A stretch of 64,000 bases of DNA from Zygnema cylindricum (taxonomy: Eukaryota; Streptophyta; Zygnematophyceae; Zygnematales; Zygnemataceae), in contig JBBHKE010002922.1 of assembly GCA_037447655.1 (NCBI GenBank), positions 1 through 64,000 on the forward strand, given 5' to 3'. A model generated the notes under the pieces. It saw only the letters and a program-made list of their open reading frames with translations, was not told the DNA's origin and did no database searches. Within the stretch, counting starts at the first letter, position 1, and each line of letters begins with the position of its first letter. The position numbers were made by a program, and so were the translations under genes. Shown one piece after another: positions 1-11,808 of this stretch.

Positions 1-226
1 ACAATATGACCTTAAGACCCATTTTGTATTGGTCGCAAAATGAAAAAGAAAAGTAACAGGGTTGAGTTGCACATGGTTCGATAGAGAATTAAACGACATC
101 GGACGGTCGCTGATCAAAGTAGCGATCAAAGTAGCGATCTAAGAAGATTACATGAAAACTGAAAAGACAATAACACAACCTGCGCCTACCAAAGGCCTAC
201 CATAAAACGCCTACTTTTGAACTATG
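1..226 (+). mobile_element. hAT-type MITE (family A), right part
   Basis: The stretch matches the complete family-A element at 11496-11800: the shared blocks include ACAATATGACCTTAAGACCC, the AGTAGCGATCTAAGAAGAT block and AAAGGCCTACCAT. It ends with the family's terminal inverted repeat CCTACTTTTGAACTATG at 210-226. The left end lies outside the window. Within the copy, AAAGTAGCGATC is repeated in tandem, unlike the other copies. It is non-coding and non-autonomous. Confidence 0.8.
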
Positions 227-227
227 A

Positions 228-512
228 GTAATTATATGAATTACAAAATTAGTACTTTCTTGTCGGTTACATTTTGCGGCGTCTACCTTTAAGTCACGGA
301 ACGAAAATCACGTCGTACATGGCGTATTAGACAATTTGTCTTTTTCGCTAAAATAACATATTATATAAAAATATAAAATATTAAAAAATACAATATATCG
401 CGATAATTTATGTTGGTCCCGCTACGATATATCGTGAGTTCTGCTCGATCGATATTAGATATATCGAATATCGAAATTATCGCGATATGAATTTACCCGA
501 TACCCAACACTA
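228..512 (+). mobile_element. Family-B DNA transposon, right-end fragment
   Basis: This segment is nearly colinear with 42020-42308, the right part of the family-B element. Shared blocks include TTGTCGGTTACATTTTGCGG and the closing CGATACCCAACACTA. That terminus is the inverted repeat TAGTGTTGGGTATCG read backwards. The left end is missing; the fragment abuts the family-A copy ending at 226. Much of it is built from repeats of ATATCG. It contains no gene. Confidence 0.75.
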
Positions 513-935
513 CAAAATAGAACTGTATTGTATCATACGTCAGCAACGAAACTGATATACGCTGACAGCACCAATAGCTAATCAGCTTAGAAATGGATTC
601 TAACATGTACAGCCGCCGTAAGACTCTGATCTGTTGACGAAGACTGTAGCGACAGGTTGTTACCATGTGGCTACAGTGGCATGGTGGCACGCTTGGGACT
701 TTGGGATGCTGTTACCTGCGTCCCTACGAATTCAAAGGCTCGCGTGGACGCAGTGGCTCGTCCTTCCAGCATATCTTCACCTGCAGATTTTGTAAAGCTT
801 GTCCACTACAGTAGCAGCTTCAGTTGTCCACGTCCCTCAGGAACAACGTCGATTCTCGGTGCAGCGTAGTCGAGGAAACGTCGTTTGCGTCATTTCAAAT
901 TTCTCCATGTTATAAAGTGTCCATCGGCCATAGTT
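513..935. other. 5' flank of the fucosidase gene
   Basis: This 420-bp stretch lies between the transposon remnant and the start codon of the GH95 gene. It must hold the 5' untranslated region and core promoter, but I see no convincing TATA box or initiator. Short open frames here resemble nothing I know. The GC-richer part from about 600 onward may be transcribed leader. Confidence 0.4.
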
Positions 936-3900
936 ATGGATGATGATTGGGTTTTGGTCGACCTTCCTGAGTCCTTAGCCATTAGGGAGAATATTGAATC
1001 TGCAGCGCAGCAGACATGCAGTGTGCCGCCGGAAAACGCGGGAAATGCCCCGTGGCAGCCTGTAACTTGTTCTTCACTCCTCTGGTATCGCCAGCCGGCT
1101 TCCTATTGGACGGAAGCTCTTCCCATAGGAAATGGAAGGATTGGAGGAATGGTCTTTGGCGGAATAGATACGGAAACGATTGAATTGAATGGTAAATCTT
1201 TGCAGCTACCTTTGTTTCTCAAAGATTCTTGAGGTTTTCTCTTAAACTTTGTTGAAAAGTAAATATATTCGCGTAATAATTTGGAAAACTCGACGCTTGT
1301 CCGTTTGGAATTTGTTCATTTAAAGCTTAAAAGGTGGCAAATTGGACCTTATATATAGGAAATTAGAGAAACAAAAGCGCAAAGAAAGAGTGCAAGCTTG
1401 GATAAAGATAACACTGGAAGTACTTTTAACCGCACATTTGTTTTTTTTAAGTAGTTTGAATTATCGTCTTATCACGATTTCTCTACTACTTGGATGCATC
1501 TCGACCGCCCATTGTCATTCATCTTAGGGGAGTAAAGGTGTAAAAAGATTCAAAATGTGGGCAACCGAAACGAGATTATGTGGGAGACACGAGTCACTAT
1601 GGGCCACACTTCTTACATAAAATGAAGTAAATGATCCTTTGCTAGTTGTCCATGTGAAGTCGTTAACGAAACCCCATCAGTTTGGTGTATGCCGCAATTC
1701 CCCTTAAAGGATTGCATGCGAGCTCAGTGTGAAGCTTCAAGGAGTCACACGGTGTTTTGTAATTTTTCTTTTTTTCTTTCGCGGAACGGCCCTATTGGAG
1801 AAAAAAAATGATTGAACTCCATGTTGTTTGTCTACTTTTCTATTTAATTTTTTATTCGACAGTGATGTCTAATGTCATAAAAGTTGACTATTCTTGATAG
1901 CACCTTTGCCTTTCCTTCTTTTTGCTTTTTATCTTTAAGCCATACAACAAGTTTGTTTCTTTAGACTGTTTAAGTGTTTATATTTTAGAGGCAGGTCACC
2001 AACAAGTTCATTAAGATTCATCGCACTTTTTTTTAGTGATACTGTGTTACTTGGCCGAAAAGTCGTAGAAAGTGTCCATGTTTGGGAACAAATGGTCAAC
2101 ATCAGATCGTAATTTACACTAAATATGTATATCATTTTGTGAGAAAAGTCTATTTTAATAACTTTCATCCCTTTGTTCAGAGGATACCCTTTGGTCAAGC
2201 CCTCCCAATAATTGGAATAATCCAGAAGTCAACGAGGTGCTGCCAGCTGTCCGAAAGGCCGTCTTTTCTGAAAATTATGCCGAAGCCACGGAACTTTCCA
2301 GGATGATGCTTGGAACATATGCCCAGGTTTTCCTCCTTTTGCACAGTGGCCCACAATTATTGCTACTGTTGCTTTTTTGGATTTGATATATCCGATCTGC
2401 AATTTACTGCGTTTCTTACAAAAGTTAAATATTTGAAGTTGTTTTTCAGAAATGCCGTTTTTTCTCCATTCTTGCTACTTATGGCTGGTTATGTATGGCT
2501 GGAGGATATTGCTGTACATAGTTTATGTGATATTCATTTTAATGCTGGTAGATTTTTTTAATACGAGGGTTTTTTAAAATAAGATTAGTCCGGCCTTAGA
2601 AATCCTAGGACGTTCTGTTTTGTTGCACAATTTATATCTCAAAAGAATCAAATCAATTCTTTATCTCTAGCACATTAGTCGTAAAATATTTAGGATGAAT
2701 AAATTGGAGACGTAAAACATATTTTGGGTTTTTCTTAACAGGTTTTGTTAGATTGCATTTTGTCCCATTAGGTGTACGAGCCCCTTGGTACACTATCTCT
2801 TTCCTTTTCAAGTTCCTCGAAACTGGAAACTGTAGAGAAATATGTTCGACAACTTGATTTAAGTTCCGGTGTAGTCTCGACAGGTGTCCTTCGAAAAACT
2901 GAAAACGGAACTACAATTGGGTTTGTTAGAGAAGCGTTTGTTTCTTATCCAGATCAAGTTTTGGCGATTCGAATAAGTACAGATTGTGCACAAGGAGCAG
3001 AGTCTTTCTCCGTTACCATTACATTCGATTGTCCGTTAAAGAAAACGGTGAGAGTGGCACATGGAAACAGGCTGGTACTGGAAGGAAAATGCAGAGGGAA
3101 TAATCCGATGGGAAGTGGAAGTGCCCTAGGGAGTAACTCGAATGAAGAGGGGGAAGGAGGAGGAGGAGGAGGACAAGATAGTGAAAGAACAGGAGAAGGG
3201 GAACGAAATGTAAGGGGAAGAGGAGGAAATATAGACGAATGTGGAGGAGGAGGAAAAGGAGAAGAAGGCTTGTTATTCTCTGCTGTTCTCGAAGTTTATG
3301 TGGGCGACGATGGGAATGTAAAGAAAGGAGAGGGAGAGGGAGAGGGTGAAGGCTCTCAGTCTTTGAAAGTTGACTTTGGAACCGATGGAGTACTTATTCT
3401 TCTGACAGGAGCTTCATCTTTTGAAGGCCCATTTGTACCACCAAAAGATACGAAAAAAAATCCAGTTTCTTTCTGCATGGAAACTCTGGATTCCGTGAAG
3501 TCTAAAAGTTGGGATGAGCTCTTGTCGCGACACCTGGCAGATTTTCAACCGTTGATGAACAAGATGGATCTTCGGTTAATTGGACCTAAAGAGTCTGACA
3601 AGAAAACTGAAAGTAGAAGGAGAGAGAGGAGCGAGGTGAAAGAAAAGCGAGAAGTGGTAGGAGGAGGAAGAGGAGGAGGAGGAGGAGGAGGAGGAAATGC
3701 TTATTCCTTATGGAAACAGGCAAACTTGTTGCATTTGTTGCCAGATACTTCTTATACAAAGAAGAATGTAAATAGTGTAAATTCTTTATTTGCTGGTACT
3801 TTGGAAAGTGGACAGCTGTCAACCGACGAGAGGCTTCGGAGATTTGAATCAACGGAAGATCCGATGCTTGTGGCGATTCTGTTTCAATTTGGACGATACC

Positions 3901-6900
3901 TCCTTCTCTCTTCTTCGAGACCAGGAAGCTTTGTATCTAACCTTCAAGGGATATGGAGTCAGGGTTTGAACCCACCATGGAGGTCAGTTTGGAAAAGGAA
4001 CTCAGCTTCACAACTGAACAACACTTGTGGAGAGAGAGAGATAGGGGGAGAGAGCGATAGGAGAGGGAGAGGGAAATCGGGAGAGAAGACGGCAAGCTAA
4101 AGCAAAATTTAAGGGAATGGAGGGAAGGACGAGAAGACGAGATGAGGAGAGATAGTAAGGTGGATATTCAAAGAGGGAGATAGGGAGGGGAGACAAAGGG
4201 CGTCGGAGAATTAGGGAGGGAAGGAGGGAAGGAGGGAGAGATCGTCCATCTCTGTTTCATTTTTTAGTCATCATATCCCGTTAATCGATCAATTTTATCA
4301 GGGTTTCTTTTCCTGACTCAGTGTATATATTTATGTTTTTTTTTTGTTTCTTATTTGACACGTGACATGACGCAGAGGTTGTCCTCATTTGAACATAAAC
4401 CTGGAGATGAATTATTGGCCGGCAGAAGTTTGTAATCTTGTGGACTGCCATAAACCGTTATTTGATCTCGTCAAAACTTTGGCTCAAAATGGTAGTCAAA
4501 CCGCCAAGGTACAATATTATTTTCTGCTACCTGTACGGCAAATAGTGTGGATGTTTCGCACCACAATAAAAAATCCTAAAAAACCTTAAAAAAATGTGTC
4601 AATATTTCTGGGTCGTCGATTAACATGCAAACAGCCGAGGTACACCTTTCATCGCTGAGAGTGAATTATCTGCGTGAAAACGTAGTAGTGTTAAAATGCC
4701 ACTTCCCATTGCTATTGAGACTCTAATTTCAAGTGCTGTTTTTTTTTACCCAAAATCATAAATCAGTGTTGATAACACAGTTAAGTGAGCTGGCCCATAA
4801 TGATCCAGGTGGCAAAACATTATATAGTATAGTTTGTTTTATTAAGTGTTAACACTAACAATTCACTAATTCTAATAGTGATGGGCGGTGTATAGCTTAT
4901 GGCTGGATGATGTGGCACATTTTGGGCCACTTATTTGGTTAGTTTTATTGACACTATTTTATCATTTTAGCTCAAGATCCCGACCGCATGAGAATTATTT
5001 CAATAGGTGTAATTATTTCTCTTCCCACTTCAAGCAGTCCGGTTTTTAAGTCAATTAAATGTAACTCTTGGTTTGTCAGGTGAACAAAACTTTTTCCTTC
5101 GACCATAATTGGTGTGGATTCGTGTGCATGTTTTTCTGCTCAAACCGTCAAGAAAAAAAATAAAAAACCCAGTGATGATTGTTCCCACTACCCACAATAT
5201 TTAGTGTGTATTATTCCGAGTTATCAATCCATAGTCCTACATTACTTTTTTTTCTACCCGCTTACTTAAGACGCATTCTTTCGTTTTTTATCCTCGATCG
5301 ATTCATTTGGGTATAAACTGCATTTGCCGCCTTAAGGGGAAGTCCCAAACACAAGAATTAGAGTGGATCGCAGGAAAATTATGGACTTCCTGGGTGGGTT
5401 TGTCACCACCAAAGTGACATTTGGGGGCAAACGGGTATATCGGGTGGAGACCCTTCCTGGGCTCTCTGGCCAATGGGAGGAGCCTGGCTGGTCCTCCATC
5501 TTTGGGAAAATTACTGTTTCCGCCCGGCAGGTTTTTCCTCTCCCCCCTCTTCTCTCCCCTCTCCCTCCCTCTCCCCTCTCCCTCTCCCTCTCCCTCTCCC
5601 TCTCCCCCCCTCCTCTCCCTCCCTCCCCTCCCCTTCCATTTTGTTCTTTCATTTCTCTGGGTTATCCTTATCTTTCTCTTTCTTTTCCGTGCCTTCCGTT
5701 TCCGCTTGTTTCAGATCCATTATTTCCTTCAAATTTTTTGTATCTCGTCCTAAATTCGCCAGCTGGTAGTTGCTTTTCATATCTCTCTCTCTTCCTCCCT
5801 CCCTCCCTTCCCCTTCCCTCCCTTCCCCTTCCGTGCCCCTCGTTCTCTCTTTCCTCTCTCAATCTTGTATGATAAGGCGGTTGAAGGGGAGAGGAAGGGA
5901 GAAATAGGAGTTTCTTGAAGAGACGGTCTATCCTCTCCTTCGAGGGAGTGCTCTCTTCTTCCACAATTGGCTGTTGGAGGATGAGAAGGGGCACCTCGTG
6001 ACCTGTCCCTCTACCTCCCCAGAACACTTTTTCCTCCAAAGGGGAGGAGAGATAGGCAGTGTGGCGGTGGGAGCCACCATGGATATGGCGCTAATTCGCG
6101 ACCTCTTTACCGCCTGTCTGGAGGCAGATGAGGTCTGGGAGCCTGTCTCTCTCTCTCTTCCACTCCCTCCCTTTCCCTCTCCTCCCTCTCTTTCCACCAT
6201 CTCTCTCTCCCTCTCTTTCCCTCTCCTCCCTCTCTTTCCCCCTCCATCTCCCTCTCTTTCCCTCTCCCCCGCCCTCTCTTTCCCTCTCCTCCCTCTCTTT
6301 CCCTCTCTTCCCTCTCTTTCCCCCTCCATCTCCCTCTCTTTCCCTCTCCCTGGAAAAGCGGTCTTCAAAAAAGTCATTTATTTCTGCCGTAAGATAACTT
6401 TTCCTTTTGTCTTCCAACAAACCCAAACCTTTTCTCTCCCCCCTCCTCTCCCTTCCCTTCCCCTCCTCTCCCCTTCTCTCCTCCTTCCCTTCCTAGACTT
6501 CGTCTTCCCTCCTATCTTCTTTCTGACTCCTTTGGACGCCATGGCTGCCTCAGATCTTGGGCTTGCGTGACGTGACATTCTCTTCGGAGCTTAGAGAAGC
6601 TCGAGAGAAGCTCCTCCGGCCACAAGTGGGAAAGAATGGTTGTCTCATGGAATGGGTAAGTTATTTTTGAATTGTACATAAATGATGTGGAGAGAAAAAT
6701 TGCCGCAATTCATTTTATCGGTGAATGGATTCGAGGCAGATAAATGTTGTTTTAGTTTAACTAGAGTTAACAGTAAATTAGTTTAACCGGGATTGTTTAT
6801 AACTAGGATTTTTAATGACCAGGATTGTTAATAACCAGGAGGTTTACAATGAACTCATGGAGAAGGAGTTAAAGTTCGGTACAGAAATGAATAGTGTGAA

Positions 6901-9357
6901 GGAGATTTTTAGCCGGTGGACAAATTCGATTGAATGTGGATAAAAACAACAACAACATGTACAAGCACAAATGACAATTTGAAAAATGTGTTTTATGCGT
7001 TTAAATGTCAATTCAAAGATTTTGACAATTCTAGGCAGCATTGATTAGTTAGGGTTTTACTGTCAAAGTACTTTTCGGAATTGAAGAAGAAATGTCAAGT
7101 TTCATACATGGCAAAACAGGCGGTTATAAGTGTTCCCTCTGTGGACGTAACGAATAATCTATTGTAATCCTCTCCTTCTCACTGTTTGTCTCTTCTTTAT
7201 TGTGGAAAACTTTTCCAGGCTGTCGATTTTGACGATCCTGATCCACAACATCGCCACCTATCCCATCTATATGGACTCTATCCTGGACACAGCATTAACC
7301 CTAATGGGGGTGAGACGAGAGAGATTGTGACTGCCGTCACCAACAGTATCGTTTTGAGAGGTAAAAATCACAGTTTTTTTAATTCTACAGTCATAATCGG
7401 TCACTTTCCTCCTCAAAAGCTTGAGCTTCTTGAACCGAAGTTCGACGGTATTATTTGTGAAAAAGCTTATTAGAATCTTCTTGATGCGAGTGAATTAACC
7501 GAGTCCTTTTCGACGAAATGAAAGGTTATAGATACTGTAGCTTTGCTTGAGATGTAGACAATGAAATGCTTAAATAAAGTCGTTATTTATGAAAGAAGAT
7601 TATTGAATACCTTTCATGTGAGATAACTTACATTTTTGTGGAAAACCTTGGGGACGATTTATTTAGGTGAGGAGGGTCCTGGATGGTCGACAGCGTGGAA
7701 AATTGCACTTTGGTCTCGTCTTGGAAATGGAGACAAAGCGCATTCGTTGATATGCCGTTTGTTTCGATTTATGGATCCTGGAAGAGAATATCCTCCATTA
7801 AGTGGAGGAGGTCTTTACCCGAATCTCTTCAATGCCCATCCTCCTTTCCAGATCGACGGCAATTTCGGGTAATTTCTTTTTTATCCATTCACTCTATTTA
7901 TTGCTTCTCCTTTTTGTATATATATATATATACACTTTTATACTTTTGGCATTCTCTATATGTTGTTCCTTTTTTTTAATGCTTACTTCTGTAAAATCCA
8001 TTCCGTTCATTGTTTTTTTCGAATATTTACTTTGTGCATCCACATTTTTGATAGTTTCTTGGGAATATGTACTTTTTCCATCCATTCTATTTGTTGTTTC
8101 TATTTCTCAGTTTTTTCAAGAAATAGTCCGATGAAAGTAGATGCTTGTAGTTATCCTGGGAAAACAAATTCTATGCACAATTTCGTAAATTTGAGTAGAT
8201 TATAAAGATTTTTTGGGATTTCATGTTTTCGGTTTCCATGCTTTGATCTTTGTTGTTTTGCAATTTTTTTGTAACTTCTAGTATTTCCACATCTTTTGAA
8301 TTTCTCTCTATGCTTTCAACTTTTACATGTGAATTTGCATTTTGGAGCATTCACAACGGGCATCTAAATGAAGCAAAATATGAAAATTGCAAAAATGGAA
8401 GGAAAGAAAAGCCATCATGCAAATTGATACTTCACAACATTGAAACGATTTTATCATTATCACAGACTCGTTCTTCTTATTGGTACCAAAAAGACCAACA
8501 TTCTGGAAAAAAAAATGAGTTTCTTCGGTGTTGTGAGTGACTTACATTTATGGATTACGTTCCTTTCATTTTGAATTTTTGAGAAAAGAAAACAAAGCTC
8601 AACATTTCCTCGCTTAGTAAAAAGTTATTTCACCTGCAAAATATGCCTCTTTGCTCCCCTTTTATTTTGCTCCCTTCTCTTCTTTTTTTTTGGGTGATGA
8701 GGACAAAAAATAAGCTTTAAGGCTAGTGGGATTTTTTGGGAAAGTTTATTCCCGAGGTTCCAATGCCTGTCCACAATTTTCTGAAAGCTTGTTTCGTATC
8801 TAACAGAATTTTGTAATTTTTGAAGAAAACAAAAAAATGCCAAATAATTAAGTAGAGTTTAGTCCATACTGATTCTGGTGGACAGTGTCACACTTTCTCT
8901 CTCTTATATTTGACCTGATTCACGAATATCAAGACCACTTATCTTTTTCTTTTTCCTCTTTTTGCCCTTCCGTTGTCTTTACTCTTCTTTTGTCCTTTCT
9001 GTCTTGTTTCCTTGTCTTTTTCTGCTTGTCAAACGCAGTTTCTCGGCCGCAATTGCGGAAATGTTGATACAAAGTACAACAAATGAAGTTATGGGTGTCA
9101 CGGATATCTATTTGTTCCCGGCATTCCCATGGGAAAAATGGCCGTCTGGTTCCGTTACCGGGCTCCGAGCTCGAGGGGGATATGAAGTAGATATTATTTG
9201 GATTGGACCGGATTCTCTCGAGGCAAGGATCCTTTGTTTAAACCGGCAAAAAAGGGTGTTAAATGTGTCATATGGACAGGAGAAAACACAAATATCTGTT
9301 AGTTTTTTGCAGGTTTGTACGGTGAATGCAAGGCTCGAGGTTGTAATAAAGGATTGA
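936..9357 (+). CDS. FUC95A: GH95 alpha-L-fucosidase, ten exons
   Basis: Plant-type glycoside hydrolase family 95 enzyme, expected to remove alpha-1,2-linked L-fucose from xyloglucan or arabinogalactan proteins in the apoplast. Exons I can join in frame: 936-1191, 2181-2326, 2772-3982, 4376-4508, 5374-5526, 5908-6132, 6554-6655, 7219-7360, 7667-7868, 9039-9357; total 962 residues. The ATG at 936 fits because MDDDW is the usual plant N-terminus; an upstream in-frame ATG at 885 exists. Motifs: EALPIGNGR near residue 60, LNINLEMNYWPAEV (Asn544 and Asn546 match the base-activating asparagines of GH95), CHHQSDIW, WPMGGAW and LWENY (Glu627), SPE (Glu672), QHRHLSHLYGLYPG, and FQIDGNFG (Asp853, the expected base). 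Either glutamate could be the acid. All introns are GT-AG except intron 5, which keeps frame only as GC-AG (5527-5907); the nearby GT at 5531 would shift frame. Longer than the roughly 840 residues I recall for plant relatives, because exon 3 has glycine- and glutamate-rich insertions. No clear signal peptide. Orthology to Arabidopsis FUC95A is inferred. Confidence 0.86.
4019..4250 (+). repeat. Purine-rich low-complexity tract in intron 3
   Basis: The first part of intron 3 of the fucosidase gene is almost pure GAGA/GGGA on the coding strand. It is imperfect, not a clean microsatellite. Any open frame across it is an artefact of composition. Confidence 0.75.
5531..5873 (+). repeat. Pyrimidine-rich tract in intron 5
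   Basis: Intron 5 is dominated by CTCCCT and CTCTCC repeats on the coding strand, broken by a mixed stretch around 5650-5780. The polypyrimidine character reaches the region before the acceptor. Open frames rich in serine, proline and leucine here are composition artefacts. Confidence 0.75.
6140..6500 (+). repeat. Pyrimidine-rich tract in intron 6
   Basis: Intron 6 (6133-6553) is built mostly of CTCTCTTTCCCTCTCC units with a higher-order period of roughly 15-40 bases, interrupted by about 70 bases of ordinary sequence near 6355-6425. It gives long spurious open frames on both strands. Confidence 0.75.
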
Positions 9358-11487
9358 GGTCGGGTTTTTCAGAGGTTTTACGAGTTTGTACAAGTATTTA
9401 TTTTCCTAGTTCCGTTTTTTTTTTTTTTGTAAAACACTGATTTTTCTTGGATACATATATGGGAAAGGATCTTAACAATTGCCTTTTTCGGTCAAATAAT
9501 GTGCTTTATTGAAAAAAGGTCTGATGGTAAATCCTCGAAGTACATGGGAGGAAGAAAAACGCAAAATGAAAGTGAAAAATTGTCAAACAACAAAAAACCA
9601 AGAACAAGAGGAACACAAAACGACAAAAAAGGGCAATCTAAAGATGCTAATAAAAACTAGCAAAAACCCAAAAACAAAAAAACAAAATCTAATAAAAAGT
9701 GACAATACTTGACGTCGGTAAACTCTGCAAAAGAGAGTTCACCCTCATATATTCCCCATGCTTAGTGGAGCCCATTAAGAGAGATATACGAATCAATGAC
9801 GGTTCATCACAAAAATAACAAAACCGAAAGCTAAAAACGTGGTAAATCCGGTAGCACACAATAATGATGAATGCGAGTGAGGATAGGAGGTGGAGGGCTT
9901 CGGTGAGTCCCCTCTCCTACAACTGCTGACCAAAAAAGTTTGGAAGAATTTGTCCAAAGCAGCATCACTGAATTCAAACAAGCCAATTTAAATCATCCCT
10001 AATATGACTCCACCCCATCACTAAAAGTGGTTGTCCTTGTACCTCAATGCTGAGGGCCAGTAGCTCACTTCTAGCCTCCAAAATCCAAGCTAAGCCGGTT
10101 GATGCTCCGGTCATTTTGACATCAATGGAAAAATCTTGACGATGCCGAGGCTTGGAGTTAATGGTGAACAGATATGATTATTGCTAAAGCCTATTTGTGT
10201 ACCCGTGAAAATCCCTTGCATAGTGAACAACCTTTAACTCGTCTTCCTACAAGATGTGTAGTGATAAACGTGCCACCAGTTAATGTCGAATGAACTTTGG
10301 CTTCATCTAGGGCATGTGGCCATATGATTTCAATATTCTATTTGCCCTCTAGTGATTTAACTTGCATGCGTATCATTTTACTTGCATGCCTCGAGGCTCT
10401 ACAGGCTTGCGTGGCTATTAACCATAGGAGAGTTTTCTCGGTAGGAAGTGGAATTTCGGCCCAAGTTTGTGTGAGAACTACCGCTTGCTTGCCATTTACA
10501 GAACTTCAATTCCAATCGCAAAAATCCATCTGAAACCGTATTGGCTGTCAGCCGATCATTCCCCAAGATTACATCCATCCAGATGGCTAAGTGCATCAAG
10601 AAGAATTCGAGCTTAGCTCTTCGTAAGTCCAATAGAAATGAATTTTTAGTGTGATATGGCAAACACTTTGTTTGCAAGATGCAGGTTTGACCAATTTTCC
10701 ACAAATTGTGCAGTAAGAAGAGAATCAATGCTTCACAAAACAAAACCGATCCCTCCACAAACTGCAAATATAAACATGACGAAGCTAATAGGTTGCACAT
10801 AAAAAAAATTCTATTAAAAACTACATGTCCATACAACGAAGGGACACCATCATTTAAACTTGAGCCCTTCGACACCATTAATACTCCAGCAGTTGTAGCA
10901 TTACATTGTTTGGTATTTGTCATTATGGAATCTAAACTCTCTTGGTTTTTCTATAAGAGAGTGTCTCCCTTGCCTCCCTTATATGTGATTTTTTTACATA
11001 ACAACCACAGGCGAATCCCCACTGTTTGACTTTGTGCCTTTATAGGACAATCCCTATCCTAGTGCCAGTTATCCCTACAATGAAACGACTTATTTGTAGT
11101 CAAGGTCCTTGTGATATTTCTTTTGCTTTTGTGAACACCATGATGGCAAGAATATGGTATCCATTTGGTCGGGAGAGCTTCTTTGCGCCATAGTGGCACC
11201 CTTTTGAATAAGTGCAATGCCCAACGGCCTGAGACTGAAACCCTAATTTGAAGTAAAGAGTTTCAAATGTCTTCCGCACAGACGAAATTTGGCGCTGACA
11301 TTTCAAACTTTCTATTGTAAGGTTCCACGTGGACGTCGTGAAAAATAATAGTCGCGGGCGACCTGGTGCTTTGCCCTTTGGTTGCCAAGGGCTTTCGTTC
11401 TAGTAAAAAATGTATCGTTAAGGGTGTACGCTGTAAGTTACACGACAGGAGTAACTTATTATTTTGTCGTTTAGTAGATTGATCTTC
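9358..11487. other. No supportable gene; possible decayed element
   Basis: Downstream of the fucosidase stop codon. The first 200 bases should contain its 3' end. A lysine-rich frame at 9509-9712 is compositional. On the minus strand, a 174-codon frame (10399-10923) and a 68-codon frame (11100-11306) resemble nothing I can name. Around 11040-11095, minus, one frame reads HCRDNWH, a stop, then DRDC, which looks like a decayed retroviral zinc knuckle. The region may be an old gag remnant, but this is weak. Confidence 0.3.
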
Positions 11488-11495
11488 AAATGAAC

Positions 11496-11800
11496 CATAG
11501 TTCAAAAGTAGGTGAAAGTAGGCCCATACAATATGCCTATTGTATGCAAAACATACAATATGACCTTAAGACCCATATTGTATTCGAACCTATTCGGACC
11601 AATTAAAACATTCGGACCAAAAATTAGACCAATTCAAACATTCGACCAAAAAAAATTATTTACACCGTCAGATTCGGACGATCGGAGGGTCGCTAATCAA
11701 GGTAGCAATCTAAGAAGATCACATGAAAAGCCCATAACACAACTTATGATAAAGACGACAACCAAAGGCCTACCATTAAAACGCCTACTTTTGAACTATG
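11496..11800 (+). mobile_element. Complete hAT-type MITE (family A)
   Basis: A 305-bp non-coding element with 17-bp terminal inverted repeats, CATAGTTCAAAAGTAGG at 11496-11512 and its complement ending at 11800. It is flanked by a perfect 8-bp target duplication, AAATGAAC, at 11488-11495 and 11801-11808. The 8-bp duplication and terminal CA fit the hAT superfamily. The perfect duplication suggests a fairly recent insertion. Other copies lie at 1-226 and, split, at 40768-42400. No transposase is visible, so an autonomous partner must be elsewhere. Confidence 0.92.
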
Positions 11801-11808
11801 AAATGAAC

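Noticed and set aside
5332-6578. Many overlapping frames of 60-200 codons in the fucosidase introns
   Set aside because: All are Ser/Pro/Leu- or Arg/Glu/Gly-rich translations of CT or GA repeats. Only the exons at 5374-5526, 5908-6132 and 6554-6655 carry GH95 motifs.
9509-9712. Lysine-rich 67-codon frame
   Set aside because: A-rich composition; no motif; it sits in the 3' flank of the fucosidase gene.
10399-10923. 174-codon minus-strand frame
   Set aside because: No recognisable domain, no splice or promoter context, and an overlapping plus-strand frame. Not called as a gene.
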